NCBI GenBank assembly: GCA_016202645.1
Contig: JACQOF010000006.1
Coordinates: 1-43,015 of the forward strand
Reading direction: 5' to 3'
Length of the DNA: 43,015 bases
Source: a bacterium
GTDB taxonomy: Bacteria; Lindowbacteria; 2-12-FULL-62-27
This document shows, piece after piece, positions 1-8,123 of this stretch. The position numbers and the translations under genes were made by a program. Position 1 is the first letter of the stretch; each line of letters opens with the position of its first letter. Below the pieces are notes generated by a model, which searched no databases, was not told the origin of the DNA, and saw only the letters and a list, made by a program, of their open reading frames with translations.

Positions 1-431
1 GCCACGCGCTGTGCGTTGTCCGGCGGGAAGGACATCTCAAATTGAAATTCGGCGGCGCGCCGGCTGAGCCACTCGAATGCGGCCGTCGTTTCAAAAACGG
101 TTTCGTCATCGGCTTCTGGCCGGCCAACGTCGCCGATGTCGAAGGCCAGGCCGGTCTGGTGTTCGGAATATCCCGGCGGAGCCACCCAGCGCGCCGCATG
201 GAGGCGGCCGTGCCGGCGTTGCGCGTTGTGAAACAATTCACGTTGACGATCGGGCGAACGGTATCCGGAGAAGGCGATGAGACCGACCCCACTCGATGCG
301 GCTGCGGATTTCATCCGCCCGAACGCCGCGGCCGCGTCGGGAGTCGACTGCGTCGGCCGGCCACGCCGATCTTGGTCGGCGGTTCTGAGTTCGGATTCGT
401 TGGCGACCGGGTAGGGTTTATGTAGAACCAA
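1..431 (-). CDS. VanY/LAS-family D-alanyl-D-alanine carboxypeptidase, 3' end outside window, 5' end possibly lost
   Basis: The minus strand reads through without stops. It shows a VLHKPYPV start, then FSGYRSPDRQRELF and a zinc-binding SEHQTGLAFDIGD motif, which match the SGYRS and SxHxxGxAxD signatures of the LAS (VanY/DacA-like M15B) peptidases that trim peptidoglycan stem peptides. The final catalytic Glu/His region lies beyond base 1. The only usable start is TTG at 431-429, and an in-frame TGA stands at 443-441. The VanY domain therefore begins at once, with no signal peptide or membrane anchor, although these enzymes act in the envelope. The frame breaks exactly where a palindromic repeat (432-535) begins, and that repeat carries GGAGAGG upstream of the TTG. 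Either the native 5' end was removed by the element and this is a pseudogene, or the gene is translated from a repeat-borne ribosome-binding site. Family assignment is firm; functionality is doubtful. Confidence 0.75.
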   Translation of the reverse strand, partial: MVLHKPYPVANESELRTADQDRRGRPTQSTPDAAAAFGRMKSAAASSGVGLIAFSGYRSPDRQRELFHNAQRRHGRLHAARWVAPPGYSEHQTGLAFDIGDVGRPEADDETVFETTAAFEWLSRRAAEFQFEMSFPPDNAQRV

Positions 432-535
432 GGTTACTATTCAGCCCTCTCCGTCATTCCCGTCCGCCTGAGGCGGAGGAATCCAGTCCGCTTGGCGATG
501 CTCTGGCTGCCAGGCATGACGACCTGAACACTTAC
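432..535. repeat. Family A palindromic element, copy 1 (degenerate)
   Basis: Degenerate copy of the element also found at 10438, 10951, 33902 and 36729. The outer ends are GTTACTATTCAG and CTGAACACTTAC. The usual CGCGAAAGCG inner arm is replaced by TCCGCCTGAGGCGGA, which keeps the hairpin. The right arm has decayed (GCCAGGCATGACGACCTGAAC). It abuts the start of the VanY-type gene. Confidence 0.75.
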
Positions 536-540
536 GACTG

Positions 541-700
541 AAGTTTTGCAAAATTCCTCCTCCCCCCTTGAGGGGGAGGCTGGGAGGGGGGGTTACAACT
601 CCGAAATACACTGCTTTTCCTTCGGAAACCCCCCATCCAACTTCCCCCTCAAGGGGGGAAGGGTTGGTTGCGCAAATGCTGTAAATCGAATTTGCAAAAG
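541..700. repeat. Family B palindromic doublet (CCCCCTTGAGGGGG hairpins)
   Basis: Two hairpins with CCCCCTTGAGGGGG cores face each other around a short centre (about 600-635). The outer ends are inverted TTTTGCAAA/TTTGCAAAA stretches, giving a MITE-like inverted doublet of about 160 bp. It ends six bases before the permease stop codon and so could also act as a transcript 3' end. A second copy of its left half runs off the right edge of the window at 42953-43015. No gene is supported between 432 and 705; the short ORFs there are repeat translations. Confidence 0.8.
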
Positions 701-705
701 TCCAG

Positions 706-2079
706 TTACGAACCAAGTGCCTGCCGGGTGTGGAGTTTTCTCCATACATAGTAGACTGGGATCCCGATCAGGCAGACGATCAACCCGACGATCACTTTGT
801 TGGTCTCAAGGTCGGCCACGCCGAGCGGGATCAGCACTTTCTCGTCCCATCGGGTCTGGATGCGGCTCACCAGCATCCAGATCGAAATGATGACGTAGAG
901 ACCCGGAATCCAGGGATAGCCCCAGCACCGGTAGGGTCGCGGAAGGTCCGGGTGTTTGACCCGCAGAACGAAGATCGCCGCGACGGTCAGGCACAGGAAA
1001 ACCACCAGCGGCACGGACAGGAACGTCAGGATGTCCTCGAAATTCGCGCCGAAGAGCAGAATGAGTCCGCAGGACCAGGCGCCGGAAAACAGGATGGCGC
1101 CGGTCGGCGTGCCGTAGGTGGGATGCACCGTTTCGCCGAAATCAAAAAAGAGTCGGTCCCGGGACATCGCAAAAAGCGTCCGCGGATTTGTCAGAATCGA
1201 CGCGCTCAAACAGCCCAACGCCGAAAACGCGACCAGAAAGGCGATGGCGCGGCCGGCCGCCGGACCGAAGAGAGTCGCCGCCGTGGATTCGGCCACCGAG
1301 GACTGCTCGGGCATGTCCGCCAGAGGGACCGCATAGAGATAGATGAAATTCATCGCGACGTAGATGGCGGCTGTCAGCAGCGTGCCGAGCGCCAGGGACA
1401 TCGGGATGTTCCGGGAGGGGTTCTTCACTTCCTCCGACATGAACACCGTCGCGTTCCAGCCCGAATAGGCAAACGCCATCGGCACGAGGGCCGAGCCGAT
1501 CCCGGTCCAGACGCCGGCGGTCGGCGCCGGCAGAGCATTCTGAAAATGCTCGGGATGGCCGGTTCCGATCGTGGCGCCTAGACCAATGAGGGCCGCCATT
1601 GCCACAATTTTGGCGAGCGTGATGGCGTTCGTCACGCCCGCGCCGAATTTCACGCCGAGGTAGTTGAGGTAGGACAGCACCAGCACCGCCGACAGCGCGA
1701 AAATTTCGATCCACCGGCTGTCTTTCGGAAATCCGAGCTGTTCCGCGAAGCCGATGGCCAGAAGCGCGATCGTGCCGGTGCTCGTGACCAGCACAAACGC
1801 CCAGCCGTACAAAAACGCCACGAGGGGCCCGTAGGCGGCCCGCAGGAAAACGTAATTCCCGCCCGCGTACGGATAGGCCGCTCCAAGTTCCCCGTAGGTG
1901 AGCGCCCCCGCCATCGCCAGAAAGCCGCCGATCGCCCAGGCCACCAGCACCCAGCCGGCGGTCGGCAAATGCGCGGCGATGCCGCCGGGCGTGAGAAATA
2001 TGCCGATTCCGATGATGTTCCCGGCAACGAGCATGATGCAGGTAAAAAGTCCAAGCTCGCGCTTGAGTTCCCCCGTCAT
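706..2079 (-). CDS. APC-superfamily amino-acid permease/exchanger
   Basis: A 457-residue integral membrane protein of the amino acid-polyamine-organocation superfamily, most like the LAT/SteT-type exchangers. It would move amino acids across the inner membrane. The N-terminus MTGELKRELGLFTC leads into the first helix with the substrate-binding GxGIF motif (GNIIGIGIF, about residues 20-28). About twelve hydrophobic segments follow, with NPSRNIP and TNPRTLFAMSRD loops typical of the family. The start at 2079 was chosen because the upstream extension is Arg/Pro-rich and overlaps the end of rnr. The gene lies 38 bases downstream of the rnr stop on the same strand, so co-transcription is likely. 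Substrate cannot be read from the sequence. Confidence 0.9.
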   Translation of the reverse strand: MTGELKRELGLFTCIMLVAGNIIGIGIFLTPGGIAAHLPTAGWVLVAWAIGGFLAMAGALTYGELGAAYPYAGGNYVFLRAAYGPLVAFLYGWAFVLVTSTGTIALLAIGFAEQLGFPKDSRWIEIFALSAVLVLSYLNYLGVKFGAGVTNAITLAKIVAMAALIGLGATIGTGHPEHFQNALPAPTAGVWTGIGSALVPMAFAYSGWNATVFMSEEVKNPSRNIPMSLALGTLLTAAIYVAMNFIYLYAVPLADMPEQSSVAESTAATLFGPAAGRAIAFLVAFSALGCLSASILTNPRTLFAMSRDRLFFDFGETVHPTYGTPTGAILFSGAWSCGLILLFGANFEDILTFLSVPLVVFLCLTVAAIFVLRVKHPDLPRPYRCWGYPWIPGLYVIISIWMLVSRIQTRWDEKVLIPLGVADLETNKVIVGLIVCLIGIPVYYVWRKLHTRQALGS

Positions 2080-2117
2080 ACCCCACTTATCGGCAGGCGG
2101 CGCGGCTGAATGAACGG

Positions 2118-4115
2118 CTACTTCGCGAGGGAAAAATCGAGCTGGCGGAGCGGCAGGTCGACGCGTTCGACCCGCACGCGGACTTCGTCGCCGATGCGGT
2201 GGCGCTTGCCGGTGTTTCGACCCACCAGGCTGGCGGTGATTTCGGAGAGGCGATAGTGGTCGTCGGTCATGGAGGAGACGTGGAGGAGGCCCTCGACGGT
2301 GTTGGGGAGTTGGACGAAACACCCGAAGGTCACGACGCCCGAGATGGTGCCGGTATAAATTTCTCCGACGCGGCTTTGCATGTCCTCCAGAAGTTTCACC
2401 TTGACTGATTCCCGTTCAGCCTCGGCCGCTTCGATCTCCCGCTCGGTGCTTCGCTTCGCCGCCTCCGTCAGGGCCAGATCGATTTTCTTCAGGTCCGGTT
2501 TCGGCGGCATTTTTTTCTGAAGGACCGCCGACAGCATCCGGTGCACCGTCAGGTCCGGGTAGCGGCGGATGGGCGACGTGAAGTGGCAGTAGCAGGAGGA
2601 CCCGAGGCCGAAATGGCCGACGTTTTGGGTGGCGTAGATGGCTTTGGGCATCGACCGGAGGAGCTGGTAGTTCACGACTCGTTCCCAGGGGCCGCCTTTG
2701 ACTTCCGCCAGCAGAGTCTGAATCCTCCGGGCGACGGTTTTCGAATCGGACCCGCGGGGCCCGTCAAATTTCCCCCGGAGTTTTACTTTGACGCCGAGAT
2801 TGAACAGGAACTGTTCCAGGACCAGAAGTTTCGCCGGTTCGGGTTCGGCGTGGACGCGGTAGATCATCGGAAGCTTCCGCGCGGTCAGATATTCGGCGAC
2901 GGCCTCGTTGGCGCCAATCATGTATTCCTCGATCAACTGATGCGACAGGGTGTGCGTCATGACCTTCACGTCTTTGACCTTCCCGCGCTCGTCCAGGATC
3001 AGTTTGACTTCCGGAAAATCAAAATCGATGCTCCCGCGGTCGGACCGCCTCGCCCGGATGTTCCTCGCCAGTTCCGCCAGGTCCCGCAGAAACTCGAATT
3101 TCGGCGGATAGACCTGCCGGTCGAATATCTCGTCCACCTCGTCGTAATGAAACCGGCGGCCGACGTGGATCACGCTTCGCGCGAAACTTGCGCCAAGAAG
3201 CCTTCCGTCCGGCGAATAATTCAGGAAGGCCGACAGGGTCAGCCGGTCCTCCCCGGCGTTCAGACTGCAGATGCCGTTGGAAAGTTTGGGCGGAAGCATC
3301 GGGATGACGCCGTCCACGAGGTAAATCGACGTGCCCCGCTCGACCGCTTCATCCTCCAGGGCGCTGCCGGGCTGAACGTAATGGGAAACGTCCGCGATGT
3401 GAACCCCGACGCGCGCGTGGCCGTCCGCAAGACGCTCAAAGGAAATCGCGTCGTCCAGGTCCCGGGCGTCGATCGGGTCGATGGTCAGAATCGGGAGGCG
3501 CCGCAGGTCGGTCCGGCCGGACAAGTCCGCATGGGCCGGCCGGTCCGGAATTTTGTCGGCTTCGTGCCGGACGTCCCGGGGGAAATCCCGCGGGACGGAA
3601 TATTTCGCCAGGACGGTTTTCATCTCGACGTCCGGAGATCCGCTCGCCCCGATGACTTCGATGATCTTGGCCCGCATCGGCGCATACCCGATCAGCTCGG
3701 CCGCCACCCGGTCGCCTTCCCGCGCGCCGGCCAGATCGTCCGGCTCGACGGTGATGGTTTCGTAGACCCGATAGATCATCGGCAGTAGATAATAGAACGC
3801 GCCGTGCCGGCGCAGTTCCCCGATGATCCGCCGCATGCCTCTTTCCAGAACCTCGATCACGCGGCCTTCCCGGCGCCTGCCGGGCGGTGCCGAACCCTGG
3901 GGTACGGCGCGGACGCGGTCGCGGTCCTGGGCGCCGCCGAGCGCAGCGCCCTTCAAAAACAGATCCTCCCGGGTTTTGTCCTCCGGAACAAAAAACCCCG
4001 CGCCCGCGTCGATCCGGCGGACCGTCCCAATCCAGGCTTCCTGCTCCGCCCGCCCCCGCCCCGTTTTTCTGTCCGGCCGGCTGTGCCTCCGGCCCTTTTG
4101 AAATTTTTTCGACAT
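2118..4115 (-). CDS. rnr: Ribonuclease R (RNase II/R family exoribonuclease)
   Basis: A 665-residue 3'-5' exoribonuclease that degrades structured RNA. The very basic N-terminus (MSKKFQKGRRHSRPDRK) is followed by a cold-shock-like OB fold (about 25-95), then the RNB catalytic domain. Its metal-binding TIDPIDARDLDDA motif lies at residues 211-223, with HIADVSHYV after it. A C-terminal S1 domain begins with GEIYTGTISGVVTFGCFVQL (about residue 580 on). Length and order fit RNase R, though the Lys-rich tail of E. coli RNase R is absent. ATG 4115 is preferred to the upstream ATG at 4184: it fits the domain start, and a promoter (TTGCGA, 16 nt, TATGAT) ends six bases before it, predicting a leaderless mRNA. 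The gene is divergent from the M50 protease gene. Confidence 0.95.
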   Translation of the reverse strand: MSKKFQKGRRHSRPDRKTGRGRAEQEAWIGTVRRIDAGAGFFVPEDKTREDLFLKGAALGGAQDRDRVRAVPQGSAPPGRRREGRVIEVLERGMRRIIGELRRHGAFYYLLPMIYRVYETITVEPDDLAGAREGDRVAAELIGYAPMRAKIIEVIGASGSPDVEMKTVLAKYSVPRDFPRDVRHEADKIPDRPAHADLSGRTDLRRLPILTIDPIDARDLDDAISFERLADGHARVGVHIADVSHYVQPGSALEDEAVERGTSIYLVDGVIPMLPPKLSNGICSLNAGEDRLTLSAFLNYSPDGRLLGASFARSVIHVGRRFHYDEVDEIFDRQVYPPKFEFLRDLAELARNIRARRSDRGSIDFDFPEVKLILDERGKVKDVKVMTHTLSHQLIEEYMIGANEAVAEYLTARKLPMIYRVHAEPEPAKLLVLEQFLFNLGVKVKLRGKFDGPRGSDSKTVARRIQTLLAEVKGGPWERVVNYQLLRSMPKAIYATQNVGHFGLGSSCYCHFTSPIRRYPDLTVHRMLSAVLQKKMPPKPDLKKIDLALTEAAKRSTEREIEAAEAERESVKVKLLEDMQSRVGEIYTGTISGVVTFGCFVQLPNTVEGLLHVSSMTDDHYRLSEITASLVGRNTGKRHRIGDEVRVRVERVDLPLRQLDFSLAK

Positions 4116-4121
4116 GCCCTG

Positions 4122-4149
4122 ATCATAACCGAATTCCGGCGTTTCGCAA
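4122..4149 (-). promoter_or_regulatory. Promoter of rnr, predicted leaderless
   Basis: On the minus strand, TTGCGA (4149-4144), a 16-nt spacer and TATGAT (4127-4122) are followed after six bases by the rnr ATG. No Shine-Dalgarno sequence fits in the gap, so transcription should start at or next to the A of the ATG. Confidence 0.7.
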
Positions 4150-4164
4150 GTAGGCCCGGTTCTA

Positions 4165-4192
4165 TTGAAAAGTCGGGGGGGCAAGGTAGACT
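4165..4192 (+). promoter_or_regulatory. Promoter of the M50-trpS-glpX operon
   Basis: TTGAAA (4165-4170), 16-nt spacer, TAGACT (4187-4192). This predicts a start near 4199 and a leader of about 25 nt carrying GGAGG at 4210-4214. It is divergent from the rnr promoter, with 15 bases between the -35 boxes. Confidence 0.55.
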
Positions 4193-4223
4193 GCGGGCGA
4201 AATCAATTCGGAGGGGTGGAGAG

Positions 4224-4874
4224 ATCGAAGCGAACCCGATTTTGCAGTACGCAACCCTGATTGTCGTGATGCTGATGGCGGTGACCGTCCACGAATTCTG
4301 CCACGGCCTGGCGGCGTTCCGGCTTGGAGACGACACCGCCCACTATGCGGGCCGCCTGACCCTGAACCCGATCGCGCATCTCGACCTCATCGGAAGCATT
4401 CTCCTGCCGATTCTTCTGAGCGTCGCCTCCCGGGGCGCGTTTACCTTCGGCTGGGCCAAACCGGTCCCGGTCAACCCTGTCAGGTTCCGCCGGGACGTCA
4501 CGATGCGCGGGGGCATGGCCATCGTCGCGGCCGCGGGGCCGCTTTCGAATATTTTGCTCGCCGGCATTTTCGCGCTGCTCTTCCGTCTGAGCGCCGTCAA
4601 CCCCAGCCCGTTTTTCGGAACGGCGGCAGGCCTGGCCGAATATGCTGTCACCCTCAACCTCTTTCTGGCCTTTTTCAATTTGGTCCCGGTCCCGCCTCTG
4701 GACGGATCGAAGGTCCTCATCCCGTTTCTGCCCCACGGCGCGGCGCGGGCGCTCATCCGTCTTGAGGCCTACGGATTCATGATCGTGATTCTGCTGTTCT
4801 ACGTGACGCCGGTGGGCCGCATCGTCGCCGTCCTGGCCCACGCGACCGCGGGCATCCTGCTGGGGCGCGCATGA
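4224..4874 (+). CDS. M50 (site-2 protease-like) membrane metalloprotease, possibly ATC-initiated
   Basis: A small polytopic zinc protease of the YwhC/Rv-type M50B branch. The first helix carries HEFCH (zinc ligands and catalytic Glu) in AVTVHEFCHGLAAFRLGD, followed by GRLTLNPIAHLDLIG. A second metal motif, NLVPVPPLDGSKVL, provides the NxxPxPPLDG aspartate. No in-frame ATG, GTG or TTG lies where family members begin. An ATC at 4224 gives the expected N-terminus (IEANPILQYATL) and sits nine bases after GGAGG (4210-4214). The only nearby conventional start is TTG 4242, about 27 bases past that site, which would cut into the first helix. The stop overlaps the trpS start (ATGA), so the two are translationally coupled. 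The target is unknown. Confidence 0.85.
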   Translation: MEANPILQYATLIVVMLMAVTVHEFCHGLAAFRLGDDTAHYAGRLTLNPIAHLDLIGSILLPILLSVASRGAFTFGWAKPVPVNPVRFRRDVTMRGGMAIVAAAGPLSNILLAGIFALLFRLSAVNPSPFFGTAAGLAEYAVTLNLFLAFFNLVPVPPLDGSKVLIPFLPHGAARALIRLEAYGFMIVILLFYVTPVGRIVAVLAHATAGILLGRA

Positions 4875-5851
4875 AAGACCGGATCCTGTCGGGCATGCGT
4901 CCCACGGGGCGATTGCATCTCGGAAACTATTTCGGCGCCCTGAAAAACTGGATCGAGCTTCAGAAAACCTACGAGTGTTTTTTCTTTATCGCCGATTTTC
5001 ACGCTCTCACCACGTCCTACGAGTCTCCGGCCGATATCCGGTCGAACGTCGAGGAAATGGCGCTCGATTTTCTGGCCGCCGGGATCGATCCAGGCAAAAG
5101 CACGCTCTTTCTCCAGTCTCTCGTGCCGACCCACGCGGAGGCGCATCTTCTCTTTTCCATGTTTACGCCGCTCGCATGGCTGGAACGGACGCCCAGCTAC
5201 AAGGAAATGATCGAGACCCTCAAGGACCGCGACCTTCGCACGTACGGGTTTCTGGGTTATCCGCTCCTGCAAACGGTCGACATCGTTCTCTACCATCCCA
5301 AATTCGTCCCGGTGGGCGTCGACCAGGTTCCGCACATCGAGCTTTGCCGCGAAATCGTCCGCCGGTTCAACCATCTCTACAAATCGGATCTGCCGGAACC
5401 CCAGCCGCTCTTGACGGCGTCGCCGAAACTGCCGGGGATCGACGGGCAAAAAATGAGCAAGTCTTACAACAACACGATTGAGCTGTTCGGGTCAGCGTCG
5501 GAAACAAAAAAGCGGATCATGTCGATCAAAACCGATTCGACGCCCGTCGGCGAGCCCAAAGACCCGGCCGCGTGCAACGTGTTCGCGATCCTGTCGCTTC
5601 TTTGCGGCGACGCGGAGCGCAAATCGTGGGAAGAGCGCTACCGGGCGGGCGGGATGGGCTATGGCGACGTGAAGAAGGCCCTTGCGGAAAAATACGAGGA
5701 AGTTTTCGGCGCGATGCGCGCCCGGCGTGACGAGCTGGCCCGCGACCGCGGCGCGGTCTGGGAGATTCTCCGGAAGGGATCGGCGCGCGCGCTCGATATT
5801 TCGACGAACCATCTCGCCGCGATGCGGCGGGCAATCGGAATCGCGTATTAA
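4871..5851 (+). CDS. trpS: Tryptophanyl-tRNA synthetase
   Basis: A 326-residue class Ic aminoacyl-tRNA synthetase that charges tRNA-Trp with tryptophan using ATP. It begins MKDRILSGMRPTGRLHLGNY, with the HIGH-type motif (HLGN, residues 16-19). The KMSKS loop is intact at 194-198 (GQKMSKSYNN). Length matches bacterial TrpS. ATG 4871 overlaps the stop of the M50 gene by four bases. The C-terminal helical tRNA-binding part is complete, and the next gene, glpX, follows after 15 bases with its own strong ribosome-binding site. Confidence 0.97.
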   Translation: MKDRILSGMRPTGRLHLGNYFGALKNWIELQKTYECFFFIADFHALTTSYESPADIRSNVEEMALDFLAAGIDPGKSTLFLQSLVPTHAEAHLLFSMFTPLAWLERTPSYKEMIETLKDRDLRTYGFLGYPLLQTVDIVLYHPKFVPVGVDQVPHIELCREIVRRFNHLYKSDLPEPQPLLTASPKLPGIDGQKMSKSYNNTIELFGSASETKKRIMSIKTDSTPVGEPKDPAACNVFAILSLLCGDAERKSWEERYRAGGMGYGDVKKALAEKYEEVFGAMRARRDELARDRGAVWEILRKGSARALDISTNHLAAMRRAIGIAY

Positions 5852-5866
5852 CAGGAGGAGGCTGAC

Positions 5867-6829
5867 ATGGGCATAGTATTTGGACGGGAACTGATCATCG
5901 AGGCGGTTCGGATCACCGAACCGGCCGCGGTCGCTTCGGCCCAGAAAGTCGGCCACGGCGATCCCGACGGCGCGGACCAGGCGGCGGTCGACGCGATGCG
6001 GCGGATGTTCGAGCACGTGAACATCCGCGGGACCGTCGTGATCGGGGAGGGCGAGAAGGACGAAGCGCCGATGCTCTACATCGGCGAAAAGGTGGGCACG
6101 GGCCAGGGCCCGGCCGTGGACATCGCGGTGGATCCTCTCGAAGGCACAACCATCGTCGCGGAGGGGCGGAACAACGCCCTCTGCGTTCTGGCCATCGGCG
6201 AGCGCGGGGCCTTTCTCCATGCGCCCGACGTCTACATGATGAAAATCGCGGTCGGCCCGAAGGCGGCTGGACATATTGATCTCCGAAAAAACATCGCCTT
6301 CAACTGCCGGGCTGTCGCCAAGGCTCTGGAAAAACCGATCCGTTACCTGACGGTGGTGGTTCTCGACCGGCCGAGGCATGAGGACATCATCCGGGAACTG
6401 CGGCAGCTTGGCGTTCGGATCAAACTCATCGGCGACGGCGACGTCTCGGCGGCCCTCTCAACGGCCGTCCCCGACTCCGGCGTCGACATGCTGATTGGCA
6501 TCGGCGGATCGACCGAAGGCGTCCTCGCCGCGGCGGCGCTCCGGTGCCTGGGCGGGGAAATCCAGGGGAGACTGACTCCCATCGGCGACAGTCAAGTCAG
6601 GCGGATCCGGGAACTGAAAATCCGCAACGTCGACCGCGTCTACCGGACGGCCGACATGGCGGGCGGTTCGGACGTCATCTTCGCGGCGACCGGAGTGACG
6701 GACGGAGATTTTCTGAAGGGCGTGCGTTTCGGCGACCGATTGATTTACACCCACTCCATGGTCCTCCGCGCGAAAACCGGCACCGTCCGGTATATCGACG
6801 CCCAGCGGAGATATTTCAAGAAGCCGTGA
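5867..6829 (+). CDS. glpX: Class II fructose-1,6-bisphosphatase
   Basis: A 320-residue GlpX-type phosphatase that hydrolyses fructose-1,6-bisphosphate to fructose-6-phosphate in gluconeogenesis or the Calvin cycle. The metal-binding GEGEKDEAPML (60-70) and DPLEGT (89-94) motifs are intact, as is the GIGGSTEGVLAAAAL segment near residue 210. The start has a clear AGGAGG ribosome-binding site (5852-5857 region) ahead of ATG 5867, as expected for an internal operon gene. The next gene starts in its stop codon (GTGA). Some class II enzymes also act on sedoheptulose bisphosphate; this cannot be judged here. Confidence 0.96.
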   Translation: MGIVFGRELIIEAVRITEPAAVASAQKVGHGDPDGADQAAVDAMRRMFEHVNIRGTVVIGEGEKDEAPMLYIGEKVGTGQGPAVDIAVDPLEGTTIVAEGRNNALCVLAIGERGAFLHAPDVYMMKIAVGPKAAGHIDLRKNIAFNCRAVAKALEKPIRYLTVVVLDRPRHEDIIRELRQLGVRIKLIGDGDVSAALSTAVPDSGVDMLIGIGGSTEGVLAAAALRCLGGEIQGRLTPIGDSQVRRIRELKIRNVDRVYRTADMAGGSDVIFAATGVTDGDFLKGVRFGDRLIYTHSMVLRAKTGTVRYIDAQRRYFKKP

Positions 6830-7332
6830 TCCGGCCGTTCAAGGGCGTTTCACCGGACATCGCCGGGAGCGCCTACGTCGACGAGTCGGCGGTGATCGAG
6901 GGGCAGGTGACGATCGGCGAAGAAAGTTCCATCTGGTGCGGCGCGGTGCTTCGGGGAGACGTCAACCGGATCGTGGTCGGCGCCCGGACCAACGTCCAGG
7001 ACAACGCCGTTCTCCACGTCCGGCGCCGCGCGCCGCTCATCATCGGGGATGAAGTCACCATCGGTCATCTGGCGCATCTCCACGCCTGCGTGGTCTCCGC
7101 CCGGTGCCTCATCGGCAGCGGATCGATCCTGCTGGATGAATGCGAGATTGGCGAGGGCGCGGTCATCGCCGCGGGCGCGCTGATTTCTCCCGGCGTCAAA
7201 GTCCCGCCGCGGACCCTGATGATGGGCGTGCCGGCGAAACCCAGGCGTCCGATCACGGACGAGGAATTCCAGGAAATCCTCTATTCTTCCCAGAACTACG
7301 TCCGGTACGCCCGGGAACACAAAACACCCTGA
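6826..7332 (+). CDS. Gamma-class carbonic anhydrase-like hexapeptide protein
   Basis: A 168-residue left-handed beta-helix protein built of hexapeptide repeats, of the gamma-carbonic anhydrase/YrdA/PaaY group. All three zinc-ligand histidines are present: His64 (NAVLHV) and His81/His86 (GHLAHLHAC). Arg43, Asp45 (RGDVNRI) and Gln58 (NVQDN) of the active site are present too. It probably forms a trimer. Many members of this group are active carbonic anhydrases, but others are acyl-CoA related, so the reaction is inferred only. GTG 6826 overlaps the glpX stop by four bases, giving translational coupling; the longer upstream frame is a shadow of glpX. Confidence 0.9.
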   Translation: MIRPFKGVSPDIAGSAYVDESAVIEGQVTIGEESSIWCGAVLRGDVNRIVVGARTNVQDNAVLHVRRRAPLIIGDEVTIGHLAHLHACVVSARCLIGSGSILLDECEIGEGAVIAAGALISPGVKVPPRTLMMGVPAKPRRPITDEEFQEILYSSQNYVRYAREHKTP

Positions 7333-7336
7333 CGCC

Positions 7337-8089
7337 GTGGACGTCTTTCTCATCCGGCACGGCCGCTCGACCTGGAACAACCTCCGGAAAATCCAGGGTC
7401 ATAAAAATCCCAGGCTTGCTCCGGAAGGCAAATTGGCCGCCCGCCGGATCGGCCGCCGCCTCGTGGCGGCTTTCGGTCCGTTCTCGGATTCGGACGACGT
7501 CCTCCTCACCAGCCCGCTCTTTCGCGCGCGCGAGACGGCACAGATCATTTCCGAAATTCTACGATTGCCTCTCCGGTCCCGCCTTCACCTGCGGGAGGCA
7601 TGCCTCGGGGAATGGGAGGGCCTGAGCGTCGACGACATTCGCAGGCGCGACGGCGCGAGACTTCGGCAGTGGTATCGCGACCCGACGCGGGTGCGGCTGT
7701 CGGGCGGCGAGCCGATCCCGTCGTTTCGGAGGCGCGTGCGGTCGGAGATGCGCCGCCTGCTCCGTCAATACGGCCGGAAACGACGCCTGATCCTCGTGAC
7801 ACACGGCGGCTGGATATCAACGCTCCTCACGGACGTGGTCGGCATCCCACTCGGCCGGATGTGGACTTTCGTCGTCGACAACTGCTCCCTCACGCGCCTT
7901 CACTGGGATGGCCGGAAACTGTATCTTCGAAGCTTCAACGAGTCGGCCGGACGTCCGCCAGGCGCATCGGCGGGCACGTCCAGTTTCCGCCTCCCGCCCA
8001 GGCGGACAGGGATGTCCAGTCCCCGAAGCTCCAGACTCAGGAAATCCCAGGACGGGATTTCCTTCAATCTGCGAAGGGGGCCGGCTTGA
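7337..8089 (+). CDS. Histidine phosphatase (phosphoglycerate mutase-like) with repeat-derived C-terminus
   Basis: A branch-1 histidine phosphatase. Catalytic LIRHG (His8), the LFRARETA arginines (63, 65), GEWEG (Glu92) and VTHGG (His156) are all present. The substrate is unknown; such proteins include phosphoglycerate mutases, alpha-ribazole phosphatases and general phosphatases. Family members usually end soon after the last strand, here near residue 204 (LYLRSFNES). The remaining tail to residue 250 is Arg/Ser/Pro-rich. Its last 28 residues (223-250) are encoded by a 79-bp sequence that recurs exactly at 14547-14625, where it is non-coding. The tail is therefore probably a repeat insertion that extended the frame. 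GTG 7337 starts four bases after the previous stop. Confidence 0.88.
   Translation: MDVFLIRHGRSTWNNLRKIQGHKNPRLAPEGKLAARRIGRRLVAAFGPFSDSDDVLLTSPLFRARETAQIISEILRLPLRSRLHLREACLGEWEGLSVDDIRRRDGARLRQWYRDPTRVRLSGGEPIPSFRRRVRSEMRRLLRQYGRKRRLILVTHGGWISTLLTDVVGIPLGRMWTFVVDNCSLTRLHWDGRKLYLRSFNESAGRPPGASAGTSSFRLPPRRTGMSSPRSSRLRKSQDGISFNLRRGPA
8003..8081. repeat. Family C repeat, copy 1 (inside a coding 3' end)
   Basis: 79 bp identical to 14547-14625. It contains ACAGGGATGTCCAGTCCCC, then GGAAATCCC-AGGAC-GGGATTTCC (a perfect 9-bp stem). This copy lies in the last codons of the histidine phosphatase gene, just before the DUF502 promoter. Confidence 0.9.
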
Positions 8090-8114
8090 AAAGAGCCCGC
8101 CGGTCTTTTACCAT
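8086..8114 (+). promoter_or_regulatory. Promoter of the DUF502 gene, predicted near-leaderless
   Basis: TTGAAA (8086-8091, overlapping the previous stop codon), 17-nt spacer, TACCAT (8109-8114), then nine bases to GTG 8124. There is no Shine-Dalgarno sequence. Confidence 0.65.
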
Positions 8115-8123
8115 TCCGGTCCT

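Noticed and set aside
437-890. Short ORFs on both strands between the VanY-type gene and the permease
   Set aside because: They are translations of the family A and B repeats and of the permease antisense strand.
2541-3788. 415-codon open frame on the plus strand
   Set aside because: Antisense shadow of rnr with no domain.
5852-5870. Separate leaderless promoter for glpX
   Set aside because: A clear AGGAGGAGG ribosome-binding site precedes the ATG and no -10 box is in position; it is an internal operon gene.
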